Source of the DNA: Lineolata rhizophorae
Lineage: Eukaryota > Ascomycota > Dothideomycetes > Lineolatales > Lineolataceae
Assembly: GCA_010093515.1 (NCBI GenBank)
Contig: MU001689.1
Location: 189,784 to 253,783 of the forward strand
Length of the DNA: 64,000 bases
Direction of reading: 5' to 3'
The notes under the pieces were generated by a model that was not told the origin of the DNA, ran no database searches, and saw only the letters and a program-made list of their open reading frames with translations. A program made the translations under genes and the position numbers. Positions 1 through 9,680 of this stretch are shown piece by piece (position 1 is the first letter of the stretch; each line of letters opens with the position of its first letter).

Positions 1-929
1 GCTGACCGAAGACCTGATCCAGATGAATCCAGCGCATTACACGGTGTGGTTGGTCTCACCAAGGCCCATCTCCCTCGCGAACAACTTGACCTAATGTGGC
101 GTTTGCCACGCATTCTTCCCGCCTTATTGCCTCCCGGCACGCACGCACGCATCTACCAGAGGACGGATATCCTGATGAGCTGATCCTCCGAATGTGCTTC
201 AGGCTGTACCGCGCGCGCATCCTCACCGCCATATCGGCCGACCTGTCGGCCGAGCTCACCTGGCTCAATTCCATCGCCCTGCGTCACCTCAAAAACTACC
301 AGATCTGGCACCACCGGCAGACGCTCGTGGACCGGCTAGGCTCCGCTGACGGCGAGCAGGCCTTCCTGCGGTCCATGCTCGACCAGGATGCCAAGAACTA
401 CCACGTCTGGAGCTACCGCCAGTGGCTGGTGCGCCGGTTCGCGCTCTGGGCCGACGACAGCGGCGAGCTGGCATCTATCGAAGAGCTTCTTAACGAAGAC
501 GTGTTGAACAATTCGGCCTGGAACCACCGCTGGTTTTTGGTATTTGGGCGCGAAGGGCAGGAAGAAGGATACAAGGTACTGGACGAGACGGTAGAAAGGG
601 AGCTAGCTTTCGCGAAGGCTGCAGTTCGGAAGGAGCCGCAAAACCAGAGCCCGTGGAATTACATCCGCGGGTTGCTGAGGCAGACCAAGAGGCCGCTTGC
701 GGAGATGAAGGACTTCGCTAGCGAGTTCGCCGCATTGGATCGTCCAGACGAGGTCAGGTCTAGCCATGCACTGGATTTGCTCGCAGATATCTTTGCTGAC
801 GAGGAGAGCAACGCCGGACAAGCCAAGGTGGCCTTGGCTATGTTGGCGACAAAGTTCGATCCGATCCGTGCAAGCTATTGGCAATATCGGAAATCCCTGC
901 TCCCATCCAAGGAGGCCCCGGCTGCTTGA
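1..929 (+). CDS. RAM2: Protein farnesyltransferase / geranylgeranyltransferase I alpha subunit, 3' part
   Basis: This is the shared alpha subunit of the CaaX prenyltransferases, which pairs with a beta subunit to farnesylate or geranylgeranylate small GTPases and similar proteins in the cytosol. The gene enters from the left edge, so its start is missing. Exon up to 48, intron 49-202 (donor GTTGGT, acceptor CAG), exon 203-929. The spliced junction reads HYTVWLYRARIL, the classic first PFTA repeat. Further PFTA repeats are visible as NYQIWHHRQ, NYHVWSYRQW, NNSAWNHRWF and NQSPWNYIRG, each with the Trp and Arg that build the helical-hairpin solenoid. The C-terminus is complete. The gene converges on the serine dehydratase gene, with 181 bp between the stops. 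Identification is secure from the repeat pattern; the split between this subunit and the Rab GGTase alpha (BET4) is less certain but favoured by the short tail without LRR or Ig-like extensions. Confidence 0.88.
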
Positions 930-1110
930 ATGTCTAAGAACTAGAACGCGGAGATGGTGGGAAAAAAGGGAATCGAATGCCATTCACTGCAGGAGACATA
1001 CTTAATATTCTATTCTTAAAAGAAATTTTAGCTAAAAGAGAACTCTACTCGGTGCTAATTCGTCGAACGTACGACCTCATCTCCAGATTCCATCAGGCCG
1101 TACAAGCAGC

Positions 1111-2426
1111 CTAGGAGCAGTACTGCTTCCTCCAGTCTGCAAGCATTTCCGCAGTAGTATTGCTTCCTCCGCAAGCAATTACGACGACCTTGCTGTCCTT
1201 TGTCAGTTTCCCGGGCCCAAGAACCGATTCGAGCAACCCTTCATAGCACACAGCCAAGGTGACTCCGCAACTCAACTCGACCATCATTCGCTCATCGTCA
1301 GAAAGCTTCACGCACGCCCTGGCCGCTTGCTCATCCGTCAGGACAACACTCTTCACCCCCACACAGGTCGCTTTATCGCCGTCTCTCCCCGAAGCCAACT
1401 CAAACGTTCGATCCGCAACCCGCGCCGCCCCCAGCGTGGTGGCTTTACTCGTGATGCCACTCAGCCGCACGTTCTCACCCTTACGCAACGAAGTGGCCAA
1501 GGAATCCGCGCCCTTGGTCTCCACGGCGAGGACAGGCACGTCGCGCCAGCCGAGCGCCATGATGCCCTGCACGACGCCGCACAGCAAGCCTCCGCCGCCG
1601 ACGCTGCACAGAACGGCGTCGGGCCGCTCGCCGGCGGGCATCTGCGCGGCGATCTCGCGCACCACGCTCGCGTGCCCGTCCCAGATGGCCGGGTGGTCGA
1701 ATGGCGGCACGTAAACGCCGCCCGGGTCCTTGGCCAGCACCTCTGCACGCAGGTGCGCGTCGGCGTCGGCCCAGGTAGCGCCCACCTGGACGACGTCCGA
1801 GGCGCCCGCGGCGCGCATCTTGGCCGTCATGAGCGCCGGCGTCGATTGCGGGACCACGATGGTGCAGGGCCGCGAGAGGGCCCGCGCGGCGTGCGTGCAG
1901 GCTAGGCCCGCGTTGCCGCCCGAGGACGAGTAGAAGTGGGTCGGGTGCGCCGGCGATTCCTCACTGGGGCGCGAGAGGTGCGTGAGGAGGTAATTGCCGA
2001 TGCCTCTGTTCTAGGGTTAGGGGAGGCAAAAGTGGAGTTTGATTATCATTTGAAACGGACAAGTTTTGTTTGGTCTTACTCCGTAGTGAACAGTGGAAGT
2101 AAGCTAGATTGCGAACTAGAGATCTCACTGAAAATTGAAAAATTCACGCACCTATCCTTGAACGAGCCAGATGGCTGCAGGTTTTCGAGCTTCAGAAACA
2201 CTCTGCTGCAAACTGTTAGCGTAATCGAAGAGTGTGCATGCAGAACAAGCCCTTGCGATCTGCACTGATTACTCCGTGCTTGTGCGCATGTTTAGACGCC
2301 TCAAGCACAGGGGCCCTACAGCCAGCGGGTTTATTCAACTTACCATCCAGTTGCTCGGGACAACGCGTAAGACTCCTTCAGAGGCGTTTCCACCCATGGC
2401 TTTCTCGTTTGCGCGGTATCCTCCAT
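1111..2426 (-). CDS. CHA1: L-serine/L-threonine dehydratase (PLP, catabolic)
   Basis: Predicted cytosolic PLP enzyme that deaminates serine to pyruvate and threonine to 2-oxobutanoate, allowing these amino acids to serve as nitrogen source. Exons on the minus strand: 2426-2344, 2205-2152 and 2005-1111, joining to 343 residues. The first ATG fits the N-terminus, which runs into WVETPLKESYALS, a typical start of this fold-type II family. The splice at 2343/2206 restores ATGCRVFLKLENLQ, and the splice at 2151/2006 restores GSFKDRGIGN, in which Lys44 is the Schiff-base lysine. The phosphate-binding loop SSSGGNAG follows, with a second glycine cluster SVGGGGL and the C-terminal CGGSNTT that contacts the pyridine nitrogen. 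Length and motif order match the eukaryotic serine dehydratase group, not the longer biosynthetic threonine deaminase, because there is no ACT regulatory domain. Confidence 0.9.
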
Positions 2427-2502
2427 GGCTTCGTCCGAATAATTTGCGTCTGTCTGCAAATTCGAGCAAAGAGGTCGCGAATTGGCCTTCCTCGCGGGCT
2501 AT

Positions 2503-2511
2503 CTTTTATAT
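2503..2511 (-). promoter_or_regulatory. TATA-like element of the serine dehydratase gene
   Basis: Read on the minus strand, the sequence is ATATAAAAG, about 80 bp upstream of the start codon at 2426. Position and match suit a fungal TATA box, but no transcript data are available. Confidence 0.4.
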
Positions 2512-4984
2512 TTCACGCCGGCATGTACGAAGGATTCGATGGACTCGGCGGAAGTCGGCAGCGCGCCCTACGCGAGACGAGCTCTATCGCGTCCCACTGT
2601 CCCACATCGATAGCCTATCAGTCCGAACCTTTTACGAACTGGAACCGTGGAATCGCTTTGACGGCTGCTCACAGTCCGCCACACGTTGGGACCAAAAGTG
2701 CACAGTCGGGAGGGGAAGGACGCTTTTGGCTTATTTTCCCCGTTCCATTACCCTATACAAACCCGACATAGGTTGGAGGGGCAGACAGGCCCGCAGGGTT
2801 GGCCGGCCGGCAATGAGCTGATAGTAGGCGCCTCATTTTCAGTTCCAACCCGCCAGGGTTGAGTGGAAGTAGCTTCCTAAAACCGTAAAATTTCAGATGC
2901 TTCAAGCTCCGAAAGATTCTTTTCGCGATTTGGAGGCTCAATGTCGCCCATACCCGGTCAGCCGGTGACGTCATCAAGGCATTCTCCCCGGTAGGAAGCG
3001 TGGCGCTCTAGGTCGCTATCAATTCTGCGCTTCGCAAGTATATTGCTCTCCTTGAGTGGAAAGTGAAGAGCGTATTCGAGAGCTAGGTACTTAGGGGTCT
3101 AGTTATCAGCCTCAACTCCAACCAGTTCATCTCGCAAGACACGCCAGTATTTACTAACGACGGACGGAAGAGGACACATACCCCGGTGTATACTACGTAG
3201 GCACTAGACCACTTACTTAAGCACTTCTAGGTTTGAGCTCCCCAGGTTAGTGGTCTGAAATAGGTAGGGTTGAATCCAAATTCTTTTTAGACTCAACCCA
3301 AGCTTTTAGTGGACCCAACATTTCTAGCTAGGTACGCCGGGCACCGGTTGTTCGGGGCTTACTACGTACGTAGTATATACCACGTTGGGAACCGAGTCAG
3401 CCTGATCAAGCATCCTTCGATTGGCACGTGATGACGGAACGCCCAGTACGTTAGAAATGTAAGCCCTTAAACATGCGGGCTTATCTTCTGCTTATATGCT
3501 AGCCTCTATAATGTAACGCGCTACACTAACTTCAGCAGCAGGCCTCCCCAACCGTGTCGTTCAACGTTGGGTACGCTTGGTGGTATGACTATGCTGTTGT
3601 ATGAGATATGTGTCTCACTTTGTGACTGTCGCTTGATCAAACATCAAACCTCTGGCTAAAGTAAGAGTATTATAGATACCGTCATGGCCAGTCAACTCAA
3701 GGTGTGTTGTACACATAGGGCATACTCATCACTTCCCCATTTGAATTATGGGCCGTCGAACTAGGGGAAATCGGGACCCTATAGGTCAACTTCGGAGAGT
3801 CCAGAGCTCAAAATACGGAATACTACGAAGCTCAGTCCTCCAAAATCAACTCGCCCATGATCTGGTTAACGTCGATTTTCATGCACAGGAAGTCTGGATC
3901 TCCATCTTACTCCTCAAACCCTAAAGTAGTTGGGCTACTCGTTTCCCCAGACAGCTCTGAATGCGGTGGCCCTAGCCGCATTGACTATGGTCGTCTAATT
4001 TTGTCCGCAGCTAGCAGGCGTCCCGCAAACAGTGGAATCAGCACTTCCTATTTCTGTTGTCGTAGAAAGCAACATTAATGGCTAGTGCTCTCCATAGTAA
4101 ATAACGCAACCTTGTATACCTTATCTGCGACAGAATGTTTACCGCTTACTGCCTTGGAATCTAATGCCAAATGACTTGCCGAGATTTCAGAACACATAAG
4201 TAGATGTAGACGTGAAAGATCGCAATACGTTACGGTCCATTGTCATTGAGCATCATCGCCCGTCACGATAAACCTGACAATTATCAGCATCTGCCAAAAA
4301 AAAATTTTTCAACGCAACACCATGACCATTGGGCTTAGGACGGATGTCCGAGTGCCCTTCCGCGAAAGCATTCTAGGGGCAAATTGTTGTAAGGGTGCAG
4401 GATATCGGAGGTCGTGCGAGCGCATCGCATATCGTACGAAGCAGGGTGATTGCACATTGAACTCCCTGCGAGGCGGGCTTACGTTGGCCACTTTAATTGG
4501 ATCCGGAAGATCTTCCAAATCATTGTTAACTTTGCATTTGAGCCTTGTGTGTCGAGATAGCGCCATTGATGACGCCCAAAGTTGAAAACACGTGGTTGAC
4601 TCTAAGACATGGGGCTAAATTGAAAGCACGCCCTGACTGCTTAAGACATGGGGCCAAGCACCCAATACTACAAGCCTTCTGCCCATGTGATTGGGCTCGC
4701 TTGATTTCTATTCGCGTTAACTCCGAAGCATTGATTATAGAGCAGCTCCGAAGACCATGTTTGGGAATAGGGGCCGCTGCATTGTACAACTATTTTGGAA
4801 CCCCAGTTAACCGGTTGTGCTGCATAACTGTGAGGGAAGGGGGCAATCGAGAACCCAAGTATCAAGAAACTGCACAATACTTCAACTGCGATGTAAGAGC
4901 CATAATTCTCTGTATTTGGTAGATATGTCGCAGTAAGCTCACCAGTCACGTTGGCTTGCTTAGATGCTAGTGGGGTCCGAAAGA

Positions 4985-4992
4985 TATAAAAG
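4985..4992 (+). promoter_or_regulatory. TATA box of the GMC oxidoreductase gene
   Basis: The sequence TATAAAAG lies about 115 bp before the start codon at 5108, in AT-rich DNA. It is a strong match to the fungal TATA consensus and suggests a regulated rather than constitutive gene (inference). Confidence 0.5.
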
Positions 4993-5107
4993 CTAATGTA
5001 CAGAAGTATAAAGATGGCCCACGTCGACCCTCAAAAGCATACACTTCAACCCTAGCCGTCCGCACAATCCATCTCGGAACCTTTGAAGGACCTCCAGAAA
5101 TTCAATC

Positions 5108-6916
5108 ATGACTTACGATTTTATCGTCGTGGGTGGTAAGTTTAACCATTCAAGAATCATATTTTGTAAGAGCGGCCCATTAACGACTACGATCTAAAGC
5201 CGGGCCTGCCGGAACAAAGGTGGCAACGCGCCTTGCCAACTCGCGTGCCGCGCCCAAAGTGCTGCTCATTGAAGGCGGAGGCAACATGTCAGAGCCTAAG
5301 GACCGGCTCTTGTTCGACCGTTGGACCACTTTCATGGAGTATCCGCGCCTCAAATACGATTACTATTCCGAACCGCAAAAGAGTCTCGGTGACCGTGTTC
5401 TTCCCTGCACGAGCGGGAAGGGGCTCGGCGGAAGTAGCGCGATCAATTTCAGTGCTTGGACTATTGGCCCAAAGGCGGACTACGACCTTTGGGCGAAGCT
5501 TGTCGATGACGAATCGTTCAATTGGGAACATGCCCAGCGTAGACTCAAGGCCATTGAGCGCTACGACTTCGACCTCGACACCGAGTACCAAGGATACTCT
5601 ATTCCTGATCGTAATGTACGCGGAACTGATGGGAGGGTGAATATCGAACTTCCCACTATCTGGGAAAGCACAGTCATACCTCAGTTGGATGGATTCGTAG
5701 CAGCTGGCTGGCGCTTGAATGGCGACCTAAACAATGGCTTCCCCCTTGGAATCGGTGCCTTGCCTTCTACGTCACGCAAGGCTATTCGGGAAACGGCTGC
5801 TTCTGCGCTGCTAGAGCACGTACCATCGAACCTGGAGGTTTTGACAGATTCGCAAGTTGAACGGATCATTTTCGACGGAGCAAGAGCTGTTGGCGTCGAA
5901 TCAAATGGCAAGCAATGTAAGAACGTCTCCAAAGCACTTGCATCATGCTAGTTCGCAACTCTAACATGTCGATAGACAAGGCTTCTAAAGAAGTTATCAT
6001 TAGCAGTGGCTCCGTTAATACGCCCAAGCTCCTTCTTCTCTCCGGCGTCGGTCCAGCCCAGGACCTTACCAAGCTAGGAATAGCACTAGTCAGTGATGTT
6101 CATGGTGTTGGAAGCAACTTGCAAGACCACTACCTTTGCTGCTTGACTTACGAGCTCAAACCCGAAGCCTCTGATTGGACCCAGCTTCCAAAAGGCGAGG
6201 CAGAAATGGCGGCCGCTCGAGACGCTGTTGTCAAGAAGCGCAGTGGGCCTCTCGCATCGTTAACCAACTTATTGGTTATGGGGTACAGCCAAGACGAGGA
6301 AACGCTGAAATCGGCCGAATTTGCAGCGCTTCCCCCTGCTGTGCAAGAATACATTCGAGATCCCACCGTCCCTACCCGGGAGATTATTACCCACAACCCC
6401 TCACTGGTACCTGGGGTAGACCCAGACAAGTACTACCTTTGCGTCGTCACACTGGGAATGGTACCGCAGAGCCGTGGGCGTGTCTTCATCACGAGCACTG
6501 ACCCATTCGTTGCACCGCATATTGATTTGGGGTATTGCCAGCATCCATTCGACCGACGCAATATGGTCGAGTCTCTGCGAGCGACGATGCACGATATGGA
6601 GCACCCCAAATTGAGCCAGTTCGTCCAGAAACCATGGCGCATTCCCAAAAGCGACTCCGACGAGGATATTTGGGACTTTGCCAAAGGAGATATCGCCTCT
6701 GGCTATCATCTCTCATGCACTTGCAAGATGGGCCAGGAGACAGACGACATGGCCGTTGTCGATACGAAGTTTAGGGTCAAAGGAACACAAGGATTGAGGG
6801 TTGCTGATATGTCTGTGATGCCATTCACGCCAAACGCTCACACAATGGCCTGGGCCTATATGATCGGTGAAGTCGCGGCGGAGAAGCTGATTGAGGACTA
6901 CGAGTTAGATAAGTAG
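5108..6916 (+). CDS. GMC-family FAD oxidoreductase (alcohol oxidase/dehydrogenase-like)
   Basis: Flavoprotein of the glucose-methanol-choline family, which oxidises an alcohol or sugar while reducing FAD. Exons 5108-5135, 5200-5916 and 5976-6916 give 561 residues. The first splice creates VVGAGPAGTKVATRLA, the dinucleotide-binding loop, directly after MTYDFI. The GMC signature region SGKGLGGSSAIN and the second signature SGSVNTPKLLLLSGVGP follow. Two catalytic-site histidines are present, in GYHLSCTCKMG (near residue 493) and NAHTMAWAYMIGE (near 537), placed like the His pair of glucose oxidase. No signal peptide or peroxisomal tail is visible, so a cytosolic enzyme is inferred, unlike secreted aryl-alcohol or glucose oxidases. 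The substrate cannot be told. It stands alone, with no cluster partners next to it. Its 3' end converges on POL31. Confidence 0.85.
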
Positions 6917-7106
6917 TCGTTAGATTATGATAGAAGAGGGAGATACCTGACCAAGTCAAATTATATCGAGGATGGTATCACGTAAAACATCTGTTCAGTG
7001 GAATTGTCACAAGAGCTTTGCGCCTTCTATCGTGTCCCAGTCTTTTTCACACCTATGTGCACCTCCGACCACTCCCGGGTAGTTCCAAAAACAACTTAAC
7101 TTGAGA

Positions 7107-7133
7107 CCCCCCCCCCCCCCCAAAAAAAAAAAA
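7107..7133. repeat. Homopolymer junction: C15 followed by A12
   Basis: A run of 15 C is joined directly to a run of 12 A in the 221-bp gap between two converging genes, ending 4 bp before the POL31 stop codon. Such a run may be a true hypervariable tract or a sequencing or assembly weak spot. Confidence 0.8.
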
Positions 7134-7137
7134 CCAT

Positions 7138-8891
7138 TTATGCTTGTTCATGTTTCCGAAATATTTCAAACTTGACGCATTCAATGGCCAACGTTTCGGC
7201 ATGAAGCAGAACAAGGACTCCTGTCTCACAGAATTTTGGGAGAGCTATGAGTCTCACTTGCTGCGCAGCAGTGCCTTCGATGACTCTTGTTTCAAATCGC
7301 GGTTGGTTGCCAACAAAGTAGACATGAGGGCAATCCTTAATTACATGAGGGTCGCCATCCTGGAATGGATAAGACCCTGAAAACTGATGTCAGTAGCGTG
7401 CAAAAAAGGGGGCTAAGTGAATATGAGTGGTAGTTGGCCTCACATAGTGTATCTGGCGCAGTCGGTGCGTTGAGCCTCCACCTTAAGATACTCTCCATCA
7501 TATCCAGCCGGTTATCACTGTGCACATACTTGAACACGTCATCCACCGGCTGACCGCCAGTCCCTAGCAACCTCCAGCCATCTACGTCTCCTTCCCAAGG
7601 ATTCGTCACACTATCAAACCATGCAGGTTCATCTGATACCTCCGTCGGGAGCTTTGTGTAACTCCGAGATTGGGGAAACAATGCAGGATGAAGTGCTTGT
7701 TGCGGCAAGGCGACATTTGCCGGGTCTGACGCTCCTGGGAGCAGAGTCACGGGTATGCTCGGCAGCAGCCCCCCAAGAAATGCATCTAGGTGTTCCGAAG
7801 GGGAGGCGTTGTACATTGATGGGTCATAGCCGTACTTGCGGGAGGCCTTCTTCATGGCGGCGAACTCCTCGCGGGATGGTATAGGGGACGCATTTGCGAG
7901 GGAGTTGCCAGCAATGATAAGTCGAGAGATTCCTGCTACACGAGTCTGTTCGTCCGGACTGCTAGCCTCTCCAAGTAGAAACTCTTTAAGCAATTCGAGT
8001 TGAAGTGATTCGCTAGCATCCTTGCCACCGATCTCGAGGCCGCTCACCAGCGCAATCTTTCCGGCCGGTTGCCTCTCTCCCTTCACTTTCCTGCCCGCTA
8101 ACGCGAGTGCAGCCTCGTCCCGTTCCCAACGTTCTGGCTGCCGAGCTAGGTCCGGGAGGCGCGAATCGATGACTTCGAATTCACCATCGGCATTTTCCGT
8201 TCCCATGACGGCAACAATGCAGCCAGTGACAAGCATTCGGGATGTCAAAAATGTGCCTGCTAATCGTAGTCGGCCAGATTCGTCTTCGAGCATAATGCTA
8301 TCCTGGCCATTGGATATAAACTTTTCACGAGGCGGAGGGGCAACAATCCAATGCTTCAAGGCCACAATCGTTAGCAATTATACTTCGAGAGTATAAAGTC
8401 AGTGGCCTATACCTCTTTCTCCAAGTCGTCTAGGATGTTGGGTTTCAGAGGCATGTCCATATATACGGTCCCCACGACCCAGCATAGCTCCCCTTGGCGG
8501 ACGTCTAACACACGGTCCACCCTTCGCGCTTTCTCGCCTGCTATCTGTTGTTATTTCTATCAGCATTTATGTGATATTGTGCCCGGAAGAGGCCAAACGC
8601 AGCCAGAAGACTCACCTCGAAGTCGTCCCAAGCTTCCTCCGCTATTCGCTCGACAGCCGGCTTGAGCTGTGCCAATCGCACAAAATACATATCTGCATAC
8701 TGTTGCTGGTAATGTTTCTGGCCACCTTTCGGGAGTTCAAACGTGCGTAACGGATTATAGGACGATCTGGTTCGCTCAAGGGATGGACAGTCATCTCTGA
8801 GCGACAATTAGCGCTTTACTTAGACAACGTACACGCATGGACCATACCCAGGCGCTTGAAGCAAGAAAGAAGCGTTTTCTAAAACGGTCAT
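7138..8891 (-). CDS. POL31: DNA polymerase delta regulatory subunit (Pol31/Hys2/Cdc1)
   Basis: Second subunit of DNA polymerase delta, bridging the catalytic subunit and Pol32 in lagging-strand synthesis in the nucleus. Five exons on the minus strand: 8891-8833, 8796-8616, 8544-8413, 8353-7444 and 7376-7138, giving 506 residues, the usual size. Joins restore known family text: WDDFEIAGEKARR, NILDDLEKEHWIVAPPP and APDTLWSYPFQD. The core of the inactive phosphoesterase-like (DNA_pol_E_B) domain is seen in KIALVSGLEIGG, SRLIIAGNSLA and TLLPGASDPANVALPQQ, with LHPALFP after it. The C-terminus CPHVYFVGNQPRFET is characteristic. The start and the first intron (8832-8797, only 36 bp) are the least certain part. 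An ACGCG cluster lies 80-100 bp upstream. The upstream neighbour CYM1 is on the same strand but far enough away to have its own promoter. Confidence 0.92.
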
Positions 8892-9680
8892 GGCGGATGT
8901 TCGGTGGTCCAAATGGTGTGTGTTGCACCGTGTAAAAGTTGGGTAGTAGGAACCTCGCGCTAAGCGGGGGAGGACGCGACGGACGCGACGCGACCATGCT
9001 AGTGACATCACGTGCATCCATTTTCTGATCACTGCATCCAATTAACGTCTGGTATTCATTAATCTACCAAAATCTAATACCATTGCTTCTTCACCCACTT
9101 TTAGGAATACCTAGCCTTCACTCTACCTCGGACGGGGAGGATCCTCTTTATGATATGTCCTGCCCAGTTTAGTCGACCAATGCGTTTTCCTCTGTCATTG
9201 GCTAATCTGAAATGGTAGGAGGCCTATTGCCTAGGACAGCAGAAACCACGAAGTCCCACAAAAGCGGTGGGTTTCTAGCTAACACACGGCATTACCTTTG
9301 CTCTTGCGCTTGTGCACATTATGCAAGAGACACCATAGCAATGATCTTCCAGGTCGCCCTGGATGTTGCTAGATGTCAAGCTCAAAGCGCGATTTTCAGA
9401 GTGATTTGGATTTTGTCCCCGTCTCTCCTGACTGAATGCTTTAGGGCTCTTCCACTGAACATTAATTTACCCTAGACATTGTCGACTTTCACCCTGCTAC
9501 TATCAAAAGTAGTTAGTTTTAGAACATACTCAAGCGCCGCTGAGAGCTGGGCAAAGCCCTACAAAGAACAATCGATCATTAGATAGTGAAGGTGAGAACA
9601 GCTAGTATGTACAACATAGTACAGCGCGCATAGACGGGAGAGAGAATGCAACCGGTCTAGAAGGAGTTAGCATCAGACGA
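8892..9680. other. Spacer between POL31 and CYM1
   Basis: About 790 bp holding the POL31 promoter at its left end and the CYM1 3' untranslated region at its right. Only short open frames without recognisable motifs are present. Confidence 0.6.
8974..8993. promoter_or_regulatory. Cluster of three ACGCGA motifs (MBF/MCB-like) upstream of POL31
   Basis: ACGCGA occurs at 8974-8979, 8983-8988 and 8988-8993, about 83-103 bp before the POL31 start codon. The core ACGCG is the MBF (MCB) site that drives S-phase genes in yeasts. Placement in front of a replication gene supports the reading, but binding is inferred. Confidence 0.45.

Larger units (their letters stand above)
2427..5107. other. Gene-poor spacer between two divergent genes
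   Basis: Roughly 2.7 kb without a convincing gene. All open frames are short, lack recognisable motifs and are not connected by plausible splice sites. The stretch is visibly more AT-rich than the flanking coding DNA and contains an exact 14-bp palindrome (3361-3374), another TACGTA-type motif at 3191-3200, and a 13-bp direct repeat (4603-4615 and 4642-4654). It must hold the promoters of both the dehydratase and the GMC oxidoreductase. It could also be decayed repeat DNA, but I recognise no element. Confidence 0.5.
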
